Positions 12,401 through 27,300 of a stretch of 64,000 nucleotides of DNA are shown here, one piece after another; position 1 is the first letter of the stretch, and the number at the start of each line of letters is the position of its first letter. The position numbers and the translations under genes are program-made. The DNA lies in contig JANSLP010000121.1 in the NCBI GenBank assembly GCA_029298735.1, positions 1 through 64,000 on the forward strand, in the 5' to 3' direction. Under the pieces are notes generated by a model. It searched no databases. It had not been told where the DNA came from and saw only the letters and a list, made by a program, of their open reading frames with translations. The stretch comes from Ophiostoma sp. CBS 140.51. Taxonomy: Eukaryota; Ascomycota; Sordariomycetes; Ophiostomatales; Ophiostomataceae.

Positions 12401-14511
12401 TAACAGTAGCACCTTTTAGCAATTTTCGAAGCGGGGGGGGGCCATCTCCTGGCAACCAATGACGGTGATCAAGAGGAGGAGGGTGCAGATGACACCGAGA
12501 AGAAGGTGTCTGGGCAGGCTGTGAGAGCTGAGTTTGAGTATTGAGTGCTGAGAGTACTGAAAATGCTGTAAACCACAACTGGGTGTGAGCGCCGTAGGAC
12601 TCTGGACCCCTGCTAGCCCCGCTGATGAGGGAACTTGGACCACCTCCTTCATCCTCACTCACCACTTATTGGTCACATCTCTCTGTCTGCTCTGTGACTC
12701 TTGACCGGTTCACCTTTTGCCTATCTCCTCTTTCTTCTCATCCTTTTTCTCCTCTGTTCTTCCCCCAAAAGTCCTTGCCCGTTCCTTGCCAATCCCGCCC
12801 GTGCCGCTCCACTGCCATGGGCCTTGTCCTTGTTTGTTCCTCTCACTCTCTTTTTCTTTCACACTCTTTTCATCACTATCCCCTTTTGAACGTGCACACC
12901 CCCTATTCCCACTTTCCCATCTTTTCGTGTTGTTTGCCCCAGACACACACCGAGGAGGCCCTCGATCCAAACACACACACGAAGGATCACCGGATGAAAA
13001 GAGTAAAAGATGAAAGAGATGGCGAAATTGTAAGAGACTGGGGCGCAGGGCCTTTTGGTTTCTTCTTGGAAATATTCCATCTCGTGCCCTAAAATTGTGA
13101 ACAAAAATAGTAGCAATACCGTAAGTTGCAACCAGCATTGCGTAAAACAGAGGAGAAGAGGCAAAAAATACCAAGGCAACATAGTAAATCAGGGCAAAGC
13201 CGGGCACACTCAAGATAGTAGTACTGTTCTTCTCTTCTCCCGTTGTCGATCTGGGGACCCTTTTGTTCGCCATTATCAACTGGTGCGTCTCTGTGCGACC
13301 CTTTTTCATCAAGAAATCGCCATCTTGCATCCTTTCTGTGTGCTTGATACACCTTTACGCCACGCATAACCTGCCGTCCTTGCATCCTGTGCCGCAATTC
13401 TTGTCTGTCACTTCATTTCACCCAACCCTGCCCGGTTTTATCTTGACCTTCCCCGTATCTTGACGTTCTTGTGTTGCAGGATCGGGGGATGCAAGGTACC
13501 AGAAGCAAAGCAGGGCCAAGTGGAGATAGAAGGCGATTAGAGATACTGTGTCTGGACGACGACCAACATTTCCGTGGACAAACTCTTTCTGTGATTCTCT
13601 TCTCCTTTCTTCTATCTTCATTAATTTGATTAATCATTGGTCCGGGGAAGGATTCGTACTCTCTTCCTGTCCTTCTCCTTCCTGTCCTTCTCCGTTTCAT
13701 CGATCGGGACATCTGTTATGTATTTCTGTGTTTTTTGTGAAGGAAGAGGACTGTTGCATCTCCATTCGGAGGGTTTATTGGCCCTTTCCCCAAGATTACG
13801 ACACACCGAGAAGAGATCGTCATAGCTTTTGTTAACTCCTTTTCCTTCTTCTTCTCTTTTTTCTTCTCAGGCACACGTCAGCTTTCTTGACGTCGTTGCA
13901 CTGCAACGTCCACGGAGAAGGATCAGAAATTCAAATACTGAAGAAAAAAGACACTGAAAGTCCGAGTCCACTAAAGAGTCTCCACTAAAAGAAAGGAACG
14001 AGATTTTTGGGCCCTGCGCCATGCCATGGGACGATCCGTCGATTCCGTGCGATGAAGGCCGGCCTGTCCGGTTGAAAATACTTTCCTTGTTTGTGCCTTT
14101 CGTCTTAGGTTCGTACTTCTGTAGATAAGTCAGCGGACGGAGGACGAGACGGCGGAGACATCGGACTGCAAAGACAACAAACAAAACAGGCATTGGGATA
14201 AGGCGTTACGGCGGACGAAGACCACCGGATATTTCGGGGTCGGATTTCAGTCTCAGTTTGTAATGTATCTGGATTTAACATCAACTTCCCGTAACGCGGT
14301 TGGAAATGCACGTCACCTGGAACAGTGTCTTTGAAAGTCGTCTGTGAGAGCAGTTCTCGTGATCTCCCCAATGTTTCGGGGACAATACGATGGAGGCAAA
14401 ACTGAAAACAATGAGGGCATACTGAGACAAGTGAGCTTCCTGTAGGTGACATCCTTATCCTTGGAAAGTGCAAGTGATGTCTGTTGGTGTCCTATTTCCA
14501 CATGATATCTC

Positions 14512-14572
14512 CTTTTCTTCTTCTTTTCTTTTCTTTTCTTTTCTTTTCTTTTCTTTTCTTTTCTTTTCTTCT
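14512..14572 (+). repeat. (TTTTC)n microsatellite
   Basis: About ten perfect pentamers (TTCTT register) between 14521 and 14570, preceded by an imperfect CTTTTCTTC stretch. It lies in a region without a recognised gene. Confidence 0.95.
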
Positions 14573-17500
14573 TGCGGAGAGGATTCTCCGCCGTCGTAAT
14601 CGCATCGCAGCCCTCTTTTGGCAACATTGTTCGATTTAATACTGAGGAGCTGTTCTGACAAGGGCACTCAAAAAGGAAAATGTCACGATGGCAACTTTCG
14701 ACGCCCGGAGGACATGTCAGAAAGAGGACTAGCAAGGGGCAGCGATGATAAAAGGGGAAATAAGGACTTCAACCTGTGGTGATGACGTATCTCATCCTAG
14801 GAAATGCAATCGTCCGTTGTCAACTGCACGATACGCGCAAAAAGAAATAAAAAACGAGAAGAAAAAGGCGAGAACAAGCCGAGCCAAGGTTGAGCAAGGT
14901 GTGGTCGTCGTCGTCCTCGCTTTTCTGTTGGTTATGTTTGATTTTGTTCTCACCTTTCCTCACTGACGCAGCCTGTATAACACATCGACGGCCAGTCCGC
15001 TATGGTGGTACTATGCCGCGGCTGTTTGTCGTGAGTGGGGGAACGAAGGATCGTGACCCCTATTGCTGGTTGTGTCTCAAGGACTCAATTGTCTTACAGA
15101 GGACGACCAGTAAATTGTTGTTCTTTTCGTCTTGGTGCTTCCCCGGAACGGCATCCCCAAAACGGAAATTCCCACGGAGAGAAATGCAATGGGAGGAGAG
15201 CGACGCCGACTGGACAGCGCAACGTCGGTTGTCCACGTTGGACGTTGGGGGCCGGTATTTCAATTTGCATCATTTCCAACGGTTTTTTATCCAATATGTT
15301 GGGTCTTATGTCTGTATGTCGAAGGGTGGTCGCGGGGTTTGATTTTGATGAGATGAAATTCAAAGCAAACAACGGAGATGAAGGCCATAAACACTACCGT
15401 CGTTAAGTTTAAGAAAAAAACATCGTGACAATCTACCAGCTTCTTTATTTTCTGTTTGTCGTGGGGGTTCTGTTTCAATCTTGCAGGTCCAACTATCGTA
15501 CGTCCCAGGTCCATCGTACGTCGTACGTTTTACAGCTTCTTTTTTCCCGTTTATGGAGCTTTTCTTGGGCCTTTCCCATTGTTCTATCACTTTCCCATAT
15601 GCCGAGCCGCTATCTGAGTGCAAAAAACGTGCGAGTTTTATGTGCGCACGCACAAAATTTGAAAGATTAAAATAAAATAAAAGACGCCATTGCTCCTGTT
15701 CCTGTTCGCAGCTAGCACGGGAGATGCGCAATTAGGGGGAACGCCACAACAGCTCTTGTGAGCTCGGTGCGCTACGGGGCGGAGGCCGAACAGGGACAGG
15801 GCAGAAGCAGAAGTCGAAGACAGAGAAGCGACAAGGGTACGAAATCGAAGAGGCTCCTTTTCTGTGTTTGTCGCAATCTGTCTCCGATGCTGCCGTCTTC
15901 TCTCTTCTTTTTTTATACTTTTTGACAGAAAAACGGCTCATTCGGTGGGGGCGTGTTGATTAAAAAAGCAAGAAGAAAAAAAAGAAGAAGAAAAAAGAGG
16001 AGAAAGGAAATATGGAAGAAGCAAAGGAGGAGATAAAAAGAGGTTGTTTCCATTCTGTGTGTTCCATTCTCTCTGAAAATCGAAAGATGGCAAGACGAGA
16101 CAGTAGAAAAACGTGCTCTCACAACAGGGACCTTGTCTCTCATGAGAGCTCCCTGGCCCCTATCAGGTGGAACGGGATGCTGGAGAAAACGGGGAAGATG
16201 CACTAAAAGAGCAGTGATTGACGTATCTCCCTGTCTTTCGAGAGTGCATCTGGACTTTTTCTCCATGCAGCCTTGGGTGCTGGTTGTTGTTCGTCGAGGC
16301 TGGTGTTGTTTTTCGACTTGGCCCATGCTTTCTGACTTGCAGGTGCTGCCCCTTAGCTGTCTTGGGTGTTCTTGTGCCGTTCTCATTCAAAAAGTAACAA
16401 AAACGGGAGGTTTTCTCGAGAGAAGGCCATGTTTTATGACAAGTCATTGTTAACGGTTTTCTGCTCGCATGGCCGTTGAACTCTTTTCTCCTTTTCCTGC
16501 TTTCTTTTTCCTGTGCATTCCTCCCTTGATGGATCCACAGTGTCTACTTTCAACGAGTATCGTCTCTTTTGTCAACAGTGTTGTTTTTCTACGGTGCATT
16601 CAATATCCGAAGTGGCAGGGTACCTTCATAACAGCAAAAAAGATGGCCGTTCTTTCCGTATCAACGTCTCGTTCAAGGATTCTCGCGAAATAATGGCCAC
16701 GATCCTCCCAAGAACTCACCAAGGAATAAAAGACAACCTCAAGAATAATGCCCCATTTCTTCTACTTTTACGTGGGGGAACCCGCCTCTTGTCTATCCGG
16801 CTGTTGTCTATCATTTCATCGGTCGTAGCTTTATCGTCTTTTCTATTCCTGAGTACCGCTTTGACTGCCGTCGAACGATTTCATTTCGATAGCACGATGG
16901 GCAAGTGGATTTGCTGGGGGTAAGCACCATCGACTGTTGTTCTTGAGTGCAGTGGTCTTTCTTCGAGTGTTTTTCTACTTTTGAAATTGCTACGCTGGCC
17001 AGCAAGGTTGGCCACGGGCAGGAGAAGGGTAAGGGGAGTCGTTCGTTACCAGAAAACAGAGCGATACGCACGGAAAAGACGGCTTTCTTTTGTCGTTGCT
17101 CTCTGTTGGTGTTCCTATGAACAGTGGACATGCACACACACCACCTGTCAAAACCCAGCCAAGCTGCTCGCTTCCAATTTGATCGTCGAAGCTAAGCGTT
17201 TCCATGCGAATGGCCTGAATCACAGACAATATCACAGCCTCTCACGAAAGTGACAGGAAGGCAATCAGAACGACAGACTGGTTTATCAAATGGCAATCAA
17301 TGCACAGAGCCCGAAACAGAAGCGCACACTATCGATGTTGTCGTCGCATTTGGCTGCCTCTCCCCCTCTGTCCACCAATTCTCTCCAGTTCTCTCCAGTC
17401 TCTCCATTGTCTGCTGTTGCACATCCCACGACACTGCAATGTTCCGCCACCCGTCCAGTATTTTCTTTCTCTCTTTCTTTACAAAGTGCTCTGTCCCATG

Positions 17501-18294
17501 TGTTCATAGACTCAGACATGCATGGACGTTATATTTTCCGCAACAGGATTTCCCGTTTTCCGTTTCCCGACAGCAAGGATAGAGATATTTCCTTTGCCTG
17601 CTTGCTTGTTGCCTTCTGCTGTGCTCCTTGTCTTTCCATCCTTCCAAGCGTGGAGCACGTCCGTCTGCAAACATTGTCTCATTGTGAAGTATCCCATGCT
17701 CTCACAGCTCTGTGCTACAATGCAATGCTGAGGTTGGCCCAGAACAGGGCACAAACCAGGCCACCCACAGGCGCTGTGTTCAGAAACAGCTGTCAGAGCA
17801 GAAAAAAATCGCCGACAAGGTGTTGTCCGTGTCCGCTAACTGTCACTTTTGTCACTGTTGTCCTTCTGTCCTCTGCTCCTTTCTGTGTGTCCTCCTCACA
17901 AAACCCTGTCAGGATCGGCCACGCAGACGAGGCACGTTGCTTTGTTTTTCTTCCTTTCAACTCTCCTCCTTTCCATCCATTTTGGGCGACCTGCATATTC
18001 TGTGCCTTTCCTTTTCTTTGGTCCTGAGCTAGTGGGCGACCTGAAAAAGGAACCTGGCAATCTATTTTGCTTGGTCTCTGGGCTTGGAGGGCTTGGGGAG
18101 GACTTCTCCAAAATTCTGTCACTTGTCGTTTTTTGCTCCTGCTTCTTGCTTTCTTTTTGCTGCATCTTCTCTTTTTTATTCTGTCCTTTCTTTTTCTGCC
18201 TTTCCAGCTCCACAGGATACTGCTTTTTTCAGTTAGCCGCGCTAACCAGGGCTCGACACTCTCCACACCCCCTGTCACTGCTGCTTTTTCTCTG

Positions 18295-18317
18295 TCTCTC
18301 TCTCTCTCTCTCTCTCT
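18295..18317 (+). repeat. (TC)11 microsatellite
   Basis: Perfect TC dinucleotide run of 23 bases within the long pyrimidine-rich block at 17.3-18.5 kb, followed by a T run. Confidence 0.9.
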
Positions 18318-21300
18318 TTTTTGTTATCGTTGTGTCTGTCCTCCTGACGAAATGGCACACACCCTCTTTTCTTCTTTTCTGTCTGCTCTCCTCTTTTTCT
18401 GACCTCGACTCCTATCATTGGTTGAATCGGCAAATGGGATGTCGATCACTGTCTCCCTCCCTCTTTGTCTTCTTTCCCCTTCCCTTTACCCCCTCCCCTG
18501 GTCGGACTCTGGCGCGCGGCCCCTCCTCCTAATTTTGTGTGTGATGCACTCTTGCTTTTCTGGTCCACCTTGAAGAGCAAATCCCAAAATCTGGGGAAAG
18601 TAGCATTGAACATTTGTTCTTCTTTAGGTCTCCGAGTTGATGATGTCGGTTTATTTTGCTGTGATGACTTTAGCGTGCAGTTGGTGATTGGAAAGCTGGG
18701 ACGTGGGATGTCGTAGTATTCAAAATAATGTTCTTGAAGCTACGAGAAGATGAAAGAATTCCTGCCTGCGTTTAGCCTCTCGGAGAACGTGTGCTCCGTG
18801 TGGCGGCTGGTGTGCAGGTCTGTTTGGTGTGCAAGAGAACACGGAGGACTGAAATGTTGATCTTGTTTTCATGATGATCTTTTTCACAGAAATGCAGGAA
18901 AGGGAGAACAGAGGAAACAGAGAAAGACGACGAAAATGTGGAACTACTGCCAAGTTGCCAGAGACACTGAACCCGATGACACGCGTCTCGCCCTCCCTTT
19001 CACTCTTTTTGATGTCTCTTTTGTTTCCTTGCATCGTCCATCAACAGTCGAGGAATGCCAGAAAAAGAAAACGGCTGTCTCAACATCGAAGGCTTGTTCA
19101 TTCGTACTCGGATATTGACTTTCCTGGACGTTCTTCTCTCTTCTGGAGTGGTGGTGTCGGCGGCCAATCGTCGCGTTTTTGTCATGTTTTTCTCTGTTTT
19201 ATGTGTCGAGTGTTGTCTATCCTTCAACCCTCGTTTGCCTCCCTCGTTTCTTGACTAAACGACGTGTGGCTTTGTTTCGGACGATTCGTTCCCGTCCTTT
19301 CGTTTCCTTGCCTCTTTGCCCCTTCTCCTGGCCTCTTTTCTCATCAACAGCTGCTCAGGGTCTGGCATGTAAAACAGTTCTTGAATACTCGTATTTCGGA
19401 GAACGGCGAGACATCAGTCAAAAAGTGTCACGAAGTTTGTCTCTCCTCAGCCTTTCCTTTGTCTTCTATTATCATGTTTTGCCTCTCTCTTTACTTCCCC
19501 ATTCGGATTACATGCAGGTAGGTGCCTGCAAGGTGCATGCCAATATTGAAACGCTTTTGTCTCAATCTTTGCATCTCCTTTCTCAAATTCCGGGTCGTTG
19601 CTCGAGTCCGGCCTTCATGCGCGGCGTTCGAGTCCGACAGCCTTTGTTCGACGTTCTCTGTTTTGACGTCAAAGCTCTGAGCGAAACTTCCCAAGAACAG
19701 GGGTTCTGTCTTGGAAACCTCGCCAGTCAGACGGCTTCAACGGATATTGCCATGGCGCTTCCTCTTCCTCCCTTGCACTAAAGCGCCCCCAAAGACACAA
19801 AGCGACCCAAAGTCCACCAAAGACCACCAAAGGACACAGACAAGCGCCCCAAGAAAACGAGACCGGCCAGTGGTAGCGCTGGCTGTGTCCGCACGGCCCG
19901 CGAAAAGTGGAGAAATTGTTGGTCAATCTTTCTTTCGTTGGTGTCCCTTCGAAACTTGGTGGTTCACTTTGTTGGGTTCAACTGAACGACTAGAGGACAG
20001 AACGAGCGACAACGATGCAAGAGAGAGAAGGCGAGAGCACAGTGGCATTGACGACGAGATATGGCTAGCTGTATTAGACTTCCTGAGTAAAATAAAAGAT
20101 AAACATCGTCGAGTGCATCGTCGACGTCGTACTCGAATGAAGTCAAAAAGCAAATGGAGACACATGGAGGAGGAGCACTAAGATGTCCACCTACTTCCTC
20201 CCCCCTTTGATCTCCCGTCACTGCCGTGGACCCTTGCTTTTTTTCTAATGGAGATGGAGCACGGAGAACGGAGAAGAAGGGGAGTGTATGTTCATCATTT
20301 TCTGCATCCAGTCGACATCTTGTGGACGGGAGTCGACGTTGCCGAAGGTAGACGACATAAAAACATTTAAAAGAGAGACAGAGAGACAGACTTGGACACA
20401 GGGCACGCACAAGAAGCACAAAAGATGTGTAGCGCCATGATAAAATAGGGAAAGATTGGTAAGAAAAGCCGAAGATGGACAAGGACGACGAGGAGAGTGA
20501 GTTGAGAGGAGGGCGAAGTTGGTGACGACGGCGATATTGACAGGCAAGAAAGAGAGAGGACCAAGAAGACAAGACAAGAAACCAGTCGACCCAGCCAGCC
20601 CAAGCCATGCAGGACTTAATTTTTCTGGGAAGGTGTGTGTGGATTGGAAGCCTTTGGACAGACGCCGTCTGCATTCGATTTCAGGGCGACGAAACGAAGG
20701 CGACCAGAGAGATAGTACTCTGGTAGCCTCGATTTTCTGACGTCTGCGTGGCATTCAAAGTCCTTACAGCTTTTCTCTTCTCTTTGCAGCAAGCCCAAGC
20801 CTGCGATACGACGCCAATGGGCTGGGGTTGGAGAAGTCTGAGAGGGGGAGAAGAGAAGAGAAAAGAGGGTGCAGCTGCAGCTGCAGGAGGACGACGACAA
20901 CGACAACAAAGAGGGTGTGCAAGCTGCAGTAGGCTTTTGTGCCTTTCTCTCTCACAGGCTCTTTTCCTTCTCTTGGGGGTTTCTCTCTCAAAGCAGCTGC
21001 TCCCTGCGTCTGGACTTGCTGCAACCCCCAGGCACAGCAGGAGAGGCAGAAAAGCCAGCAAGTCAACAAGCCAACAAGCAACCAAGCCGCCTGACCCGAT
21101 GTCTTCTCCTCCCTCCATCTTTTTGTCCTTCTTCCCTCCATCCTGCCATGCAATGCAACACGGACACGGCACTAGTGAATTGTGTCCAGCCCCAGCTCAG
21201 GCCCAGATGAGAGGACGAGGAAGGGCAGCAAGAAAGCAACCCCCAGCCATGAAGAAAAGGCACTCGAGGCACTCACTTCTGGCAATCAATTCTTTTGATT

Positions 21301-24300
21301 TTTGCTCTAACCCAAACGAGTTGCTTCCCCTCGAAAAGCCACTCAACACTCTTTGCCTCTCCCCAGACGCAATGCAACCTCACAACGAGAAGAGAGACGA
21401 ATATTGAAGAGAGGCCAAGACGCCACTTGCAGTGTCTGGACAAGAGAAAATGTGAAAAATGACAGAATATCACCAGAACTGGGACAGAGAGGAAAAAGAA
21501 AGCATCCCCACGCTGTCTTCTCTTTCGTTTTCTTTGAATTTGTCTCTTGCCGTCGTGGTTTTCCCTCTGCCACCCACCCTTTTCCCTTTCCCTGTTTCCT
21601 ATCTTTTAGCTTTTTTTATTCCCTCCATCTTTCCCACTGCAGACTGCAGACTGCGGAAACTGCGTCTAACTGCATACGACAGACTCAAAAGGTGAGAAGC
21701 ATTGAGTGGGATGCAATGAGTGAAAAAAGACTATTCCTCCGTCGAAAGGAATTGGAGGCAGTGTGTTGCAGTGCATATCTGTCTCTTGCCTTTCTTTCCC
21801 ATTCTTTCGTGCTTTTTATTCGCCATCTGTCGTTGAGATGCTGCACAGTCCAAAAGCCTCTGCTTTTGCTGGGAACTCCCGTTTGCGTCTTGCTGCTGAA
21901 CCAGGCAGAGTCTGGGGAGAAGGGACAGGGACAGGGGTTGTTTGAAGAAGAGGGTGATGGGGAGAGGGGAAAGGGAACGGACAGCGGGCAACAAGGCACC
22001 AGGGCAAAGGAAAAAGGAAGGTCAGGGGCATGCGTGTTGTGCGACGATTTGCGAAAATGCGTTTCTCTTCCTCAACGACGAGAGGTAATTTTCTCGATCG
22101 TGACTTTGGCCATCCCACGCCCTTGTCTATTTTCTTTTCTTTTTTGTCCTCATGCCTGTTGGTCTCCTGACCACCTTGTCGTATGCACACCAGAGGGGTT
22201 TTCTCGAAAGAAGAGAAAGAAGTGAGTGCAAGAGAAGATGACTCTTAAAATCTCGCTTAATCGACGACAGATCCCATGGCCATTGTTTGGGAGCGGTGCA
22301 GTGCGGGTTTCTTGACTCTTCCCCTCTTTCGGGTTTGTCCAGCCCCAAAACGCTAAAACAATGGCAAAAGGAAGCACTCCAGTACCTCCAGCGCAAAGCA
22401 AAACAGATAAAACCGACCGAAGCGAGGACAGGACAGGTCTTGTGCAGTCACAGTTCCAAAAAAAAAAAAATGGCGCGGCTGAGAGGCATGTGGTCAAATT
22501 CGAGGTCAAGAGTCTACGAGAGTCGAGAACCACTTTTAAATTTCCCGGGGGCCATTTGGCTGTTTGGCTGTTGTCTGTTTTGTCTCTCATTTTCCCCTGT
22601 CAGGGCTGTCTCTTCTCCCTTATTATCTACTTGCTAATTCTGCCGTTCATCCTCGTAAAAAGTGACATGTCTCACAAAACAGCCCTCTCCTTTTTTCGTA
22701 TCTCTATTCCAATCTTTCTCTGCCTGTTCTAGCTCTGTCTCACTGGAAGGATAAGGAATAACTGAAAGTACTCCACTCCATGCATGTCCGCCAATAAATC
22801 AGAAGGAAAAGGGCGCTACGGAGGAAAACGACGCGTGGTAAAACGTTGAAGGTAAGGAAGGGACAAAAAGAAAAGGATACGACATGAAAACATGCCCGCG
22901 TTTAGATGGAAGCAACCAGCTCGAGACAGAGAGCACTTTCCTCATACATGAAATGTGATGGAGCCTGGGGAGAGCTTCGCATCGGACGAATCACACCCCT
23001 GCATCTCTCACTCTTCTCCACGATTTTGTCTCCTCTTTTCTCGTTTTCGAATTTCGATATCACCCCTTTCGAGATAGAGACACTCGACAAGCCTCGAGCT
23101 CTGCTTCACTGTGCACTCACTTCACATTAACATTCCGTGATCCGTGCCTTAGACGCACGTCCCTTCTCCCACACACTCTCTCTTCCTGGGGAGAGCAAGA
23201 TGGTGTGGGCAAAGATGGGAAAACGAAAGAAATGCAATGAAAACAGCTCAGCTCCAACGATACGTAGGCAGCTCTTTTATGCATGCTGTACGCAAGGGAA
23301 ATAAGATGCATGTTTATTTGTTGCACCAATCCAAATACCTCCAGCCTTGTCCTTTTGCATGCAGACAACGGGAAAAGGACAAACAAAAGCTGAGACGTGG
23401 TAGACAGCAAGGGGTGCTGTAGGCATGCTTGCAGAGGAGAGTTGTGTCCTTTTGTCTCCAATCTTGGCCTTGCCTTGCCGGTGAGTCTGCTCCGAATGCA
23501 ACAGATAAGGTCAGCATGGGGGTGCCAGCTTTCTCACCATCTCCTCTTCTCTCCAGCGACTTCTCCTTCAATGCCTTTGCTTCTTTCGTCACCTCTTTCG
23601 ACTTTTATTGGGCAATTCACTTTCCTTCGTCGTACATTCAAGCATCCCTCTCGGATAGCTATTTCATCCGTCAGAGCAAACTCTCGATTTTCTTCGTATC
23701 TTATTTGCTTTTTCCCCTCACCGGGGCCGGCAAGCTGCATCAACGAATTGTCGAGTAAGAAGAAGCCCTGTTGTTGCCTGTTGCAAGCAACAACTGGCTT
23801 TTCTGCACTTTCTTTTCAGGTCCAACAAACAGATTCAAAAATCAGCTGCAGCCTATCAGGAGCTCTGTGAAAAAGTGCGGGAGGGGTTACGAGGCCGGCG
23901 TGACAAACAGAGCAACAGCAACAAAATATGGGAGCCTGCTTGATCTTGAAATGACGAATGCCAGGTACCGAAGAACCAGGGGGAGAGGTGTGTATGTATG
24001 GTCAGGCTGATCAGGCTGGCTAGGCTCATTCTTTTGTCTGCAATATATATTGCGATGCATACAGTAAACAGCAAAGAGCTCAAAGAGGAAGAGGCACGAC
24101 GTAATAAGGTCCACAGAAAAGAAGGCTGGGCAAGCTATTTACATTTGTAAGAACATATGAACTACCACATGCTTTACCATTGTACTTTTGATTTAGTTGT
24201 TGTTGCCCGGTTTACCCTTCTCGACCAATGCACGTTACCCAAATTGAACCATGTTTGGAGTTGAACAAACGAGGCAGGCCATGGCTGTTGGCGAAGATAA

Positions 24301-27300
24301 AGACACAAATAAAGTGAAATACGACACGTTCAGAAGAGGGCATATCATGCAATTGCCAAGCCAAGCTCAATGAAAGTCGAAAGGCTCGATAACGAAAAAG
24401 GCATCCCACCTTTTTGCAAGGCTCAAACGACCAATGTCAAGGGTATGGCCAATCAGGTCTCAAAGGTGGCTGGGAGCCCTCTTTTTTCCTCTTCCTCTGT
24501 CTATTTCAAAAGAGTTACTCACTTTCTCTTCCCACGTCGGATGAGCCGTTCGGGAATGTGTGTGGAGATGGGCAAAGAGAAAGAAGGCAAAGGCAAAGGC
24601 AGTGAACAGAAACAGACCCCACCAGCCAATGGCGATACGCTGTTCAAACACACCACTTTTGTGTGTGGCCTGGCCCCATGAACAGCCGTGAACCGCCACG
24701 AACCACTGGAGAAGGAGGACGGCGAGAAAAGCGATGCTCGGCGACAAAAAGCGTAAAATTACGTGCAAATCAGCAGGCCTGAATGCAACGAAGGAGGGAA
24801 GGAATGATCGATTCTCGTTGGTCAGACGTTTTGAAACGAAACCAAAAGAGAATGCGAGAGGAAGAGATTTGAGGGACCAGCCCGAAAAGCTAGAAAGTAA
24901 CAGTATCTCACCTTTCTGATAAGGCCTCACGCCTCAGGCCTCACGGCCAGGTGCCAGAATGAGATAATCGCCTGGCGAAAAGAGACCACTATTATTTTGG
25001 GGCCTGTTTTCAAAATCTCACCTTCCATGGCGCCTTTCGCCTTGCCAATGATCACCAGCGCGAGGGAGCGGAAGGGAAGGGAAGGAACGGGTAGCCTGGA
25101 GGTAAAAGAGGAAAAAGGCAGGCACCACACACAAAACACCACAGAGGCCACAAAAATTAAAGCGGGTCTGGCGGGTCGGTAGGGGCTGATACCCTTTCAG
25201 GGAAGGAGCCGCTGATGAGGACGGCGAACTCGAGGAAGGAGGGAGGAAAGCCCTGGGAGCCTTGAGAGCCTCACAAGGAAGGGAGGAGAGGCGCGGACGA
25301 ACACCTTCTTGGACGGCGGCCTTCTTTTTGAGAGCGGGTTTCGTCTTTCTTCCGCGCCGAAGCTCTAATTTATCAAAACGATGCCGTGAGATGGTGAGAC
25401 GACGACTGGCCCCAAAATCTGAGTCCAAGGTCTGAGCCTCAGTGCTCTCAGTGTAAGTATGGCGACATTGCGTAATAGAGCCTCGCTCCCTAATAAAATG
25501 GTACTCAGTAGAAATGGAATCAGACCGAGGATTGACATCACAACCAAGGTAGCAAGGTCAGAGTCCTGGAATCGAGAAGATTGAAGGCCCCGAAAGAAAG
25601 AAACCCCCACCGAGCGGCATCCCGTTCTTTCCTTCTATCCCTTTTCGTGCCCGAAAACGCCGAACCATTCGATGCGATCAGAAGGCTAGACCCAGTTTTG
25701 AGTTTTGAATCCTCGATTTCGTCACTTACGAGTTTCCAATCCCCGTATCAATTTCAATTGCCTGTTGTTCGCAAACGTTCGGTCGCCCTGCGTTGCCTTC
25801 CTTCCCAAAATTGTTCATTCCACGGCGAGCACGGCTTGTTCCGGCACAACAGGCACAGCCTCCTCTCCCGTCTCCCTGCTTGTTGCATTGTGATAGCTGT
25901 AGCTCATCCTTTTCTTTGATTTTTTTTTTGGCTGTCCCTCGTCATCAACAGGCTGTTTTGTGGACCTGCATTGTAAACAAAGGGTGCAGAGTTTTCAATT
26001 GCAAGACATTTTTACAATTCCTTCGAACAGCTCAGCTCTGCAAGAACCGTCAAGCCTTTTCCCTTTTCTTGGGTTATGCTTTCTTTTTCGACCCGTTGAT
26101 CGTTTTCTAGCCTCCTTGCATATGTCGTTGGAAACTCTGGAGCTTGACTGGAGCTGTTTTCCTCAAAAGGAATTCTGTGGAATCCACAGTTTGAAAATTT
26201 GTAAACGGACGATGAGGAAAGATGTGCACGCAAGCGAAAAGCTCACATGAGACATCGCCGCATGAGGGAGAAAAACTCTGAAAATGGACACAATGCTACT
26301 GAGCACGTAGTAGCAACGACCACATTGCATGGGCAGATTGGGCCATTTTGTTGGGTGTCGTTTTTGCTGTCCGTCCTCCGTATTCCCGTTATCGTGAAGG
26401 ATGGACTTCAGAACCAGCTCAGAACCAGCTCACTTACACCACGACGTCGGTCCAGTCCTGTCCAAGCCAAGCAAAACTTGGGTTGCAGGGCTAGAGATGC
26501 GACGATCAGAGAACCGCCGAGTGCGATCCTGTGTTTCTTCTTCAAAACTGGAGCACTCGAGCATCTGTTCACTATCTCTCTCTTGTCTTGACCCCCACGC
26601 GGTTTTCGGCCTGGGGGCCTCCTTCGTTTTGGGCCGTTCTCTGTCGCACTCTTCTTTACTCTCCATTCCTGAGACTCGACTACCAAAAAGAGACACATAC
26701 AGACAATAGCGAAAACTCCCACGAAAAAGAGGCATCACATTGTCGGTTTGACCAGCCTTTCAGTGTCTCTGATTCACACCCTCCCACTCTCTCTGTCTGT
26801 CCGCGATTTTCTTGCTCTCGCCTTTTTGTCGCATGGCCCTTCAAATAAATTCTCCGTAGTTCGACAGAACGGACATGCGCCCCCCATCTTCAATGCCTTC
26901 ACACGCCCCTCGCCACCACCATTCTCTTATCATCACCACCTACTCTCGCTTTTTGTGTCGTTTTTCAACGTGGTTGGAGTGCATCATGCGTGCACTATGC
27001 CTTGGAAGAGTGCAGAAGAAAAGAGAAGGGTAGGGGTGTGTTTTTGTTCGTGAGGAGGCCTGCCTACAATACGATGCACCCGTCTATGTGGGTAGCTATC
27101 TGTCTTCTTCTTTTTCTGTCTTTCCTTGTTTGTATTTGCAAGAAAGAGGCAGTCACAAGGCCATTGAACCCGGTGACAGTGAAAACAAAGAAAGCAGGTC
27201 ATTCTCTGCATTTTTTCTTTTCGTGTAATACTTTCGTATTTATTTTTCTTTGATTTTTGTCGAGTTCAGTAACTTTGTTGATAGTGTTTATTTGTTTTCC

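Larger units (their letters stand above)
12401..24000. other. Gene desert, middle part with strand-polarised tracts
   Basis: No recognisable gene. The stretch alternates between pyrimidine-rich blocks on the plus strand (about 12640-12930, 13430-13870, 17340-18520, 19180-19500) and purine-rich blocks (about 15960-16060, 20360-20600). In pyrimidine-rich blocks stop codons are rare, so long open frames appear by composition: 17290-18027 and 17849-18532 on the plus strand overlap in different frames, and 21353-22225 (+) is open for 290 codons. Their translations are low-complexity and show no domain I know, so I do not call them genes. Confidence 0.55.

Noticed and set aside
21353..22225. 290-codon plus-strand open frame in the desert
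   Set aside because: The translation is a patchwork of Phe/Ser/Cys-rich and Lys/Glu/Gly-rich low complexity that follows the purine/pyrimidine blocks; no motif, no splice signals, no favourable codon use.
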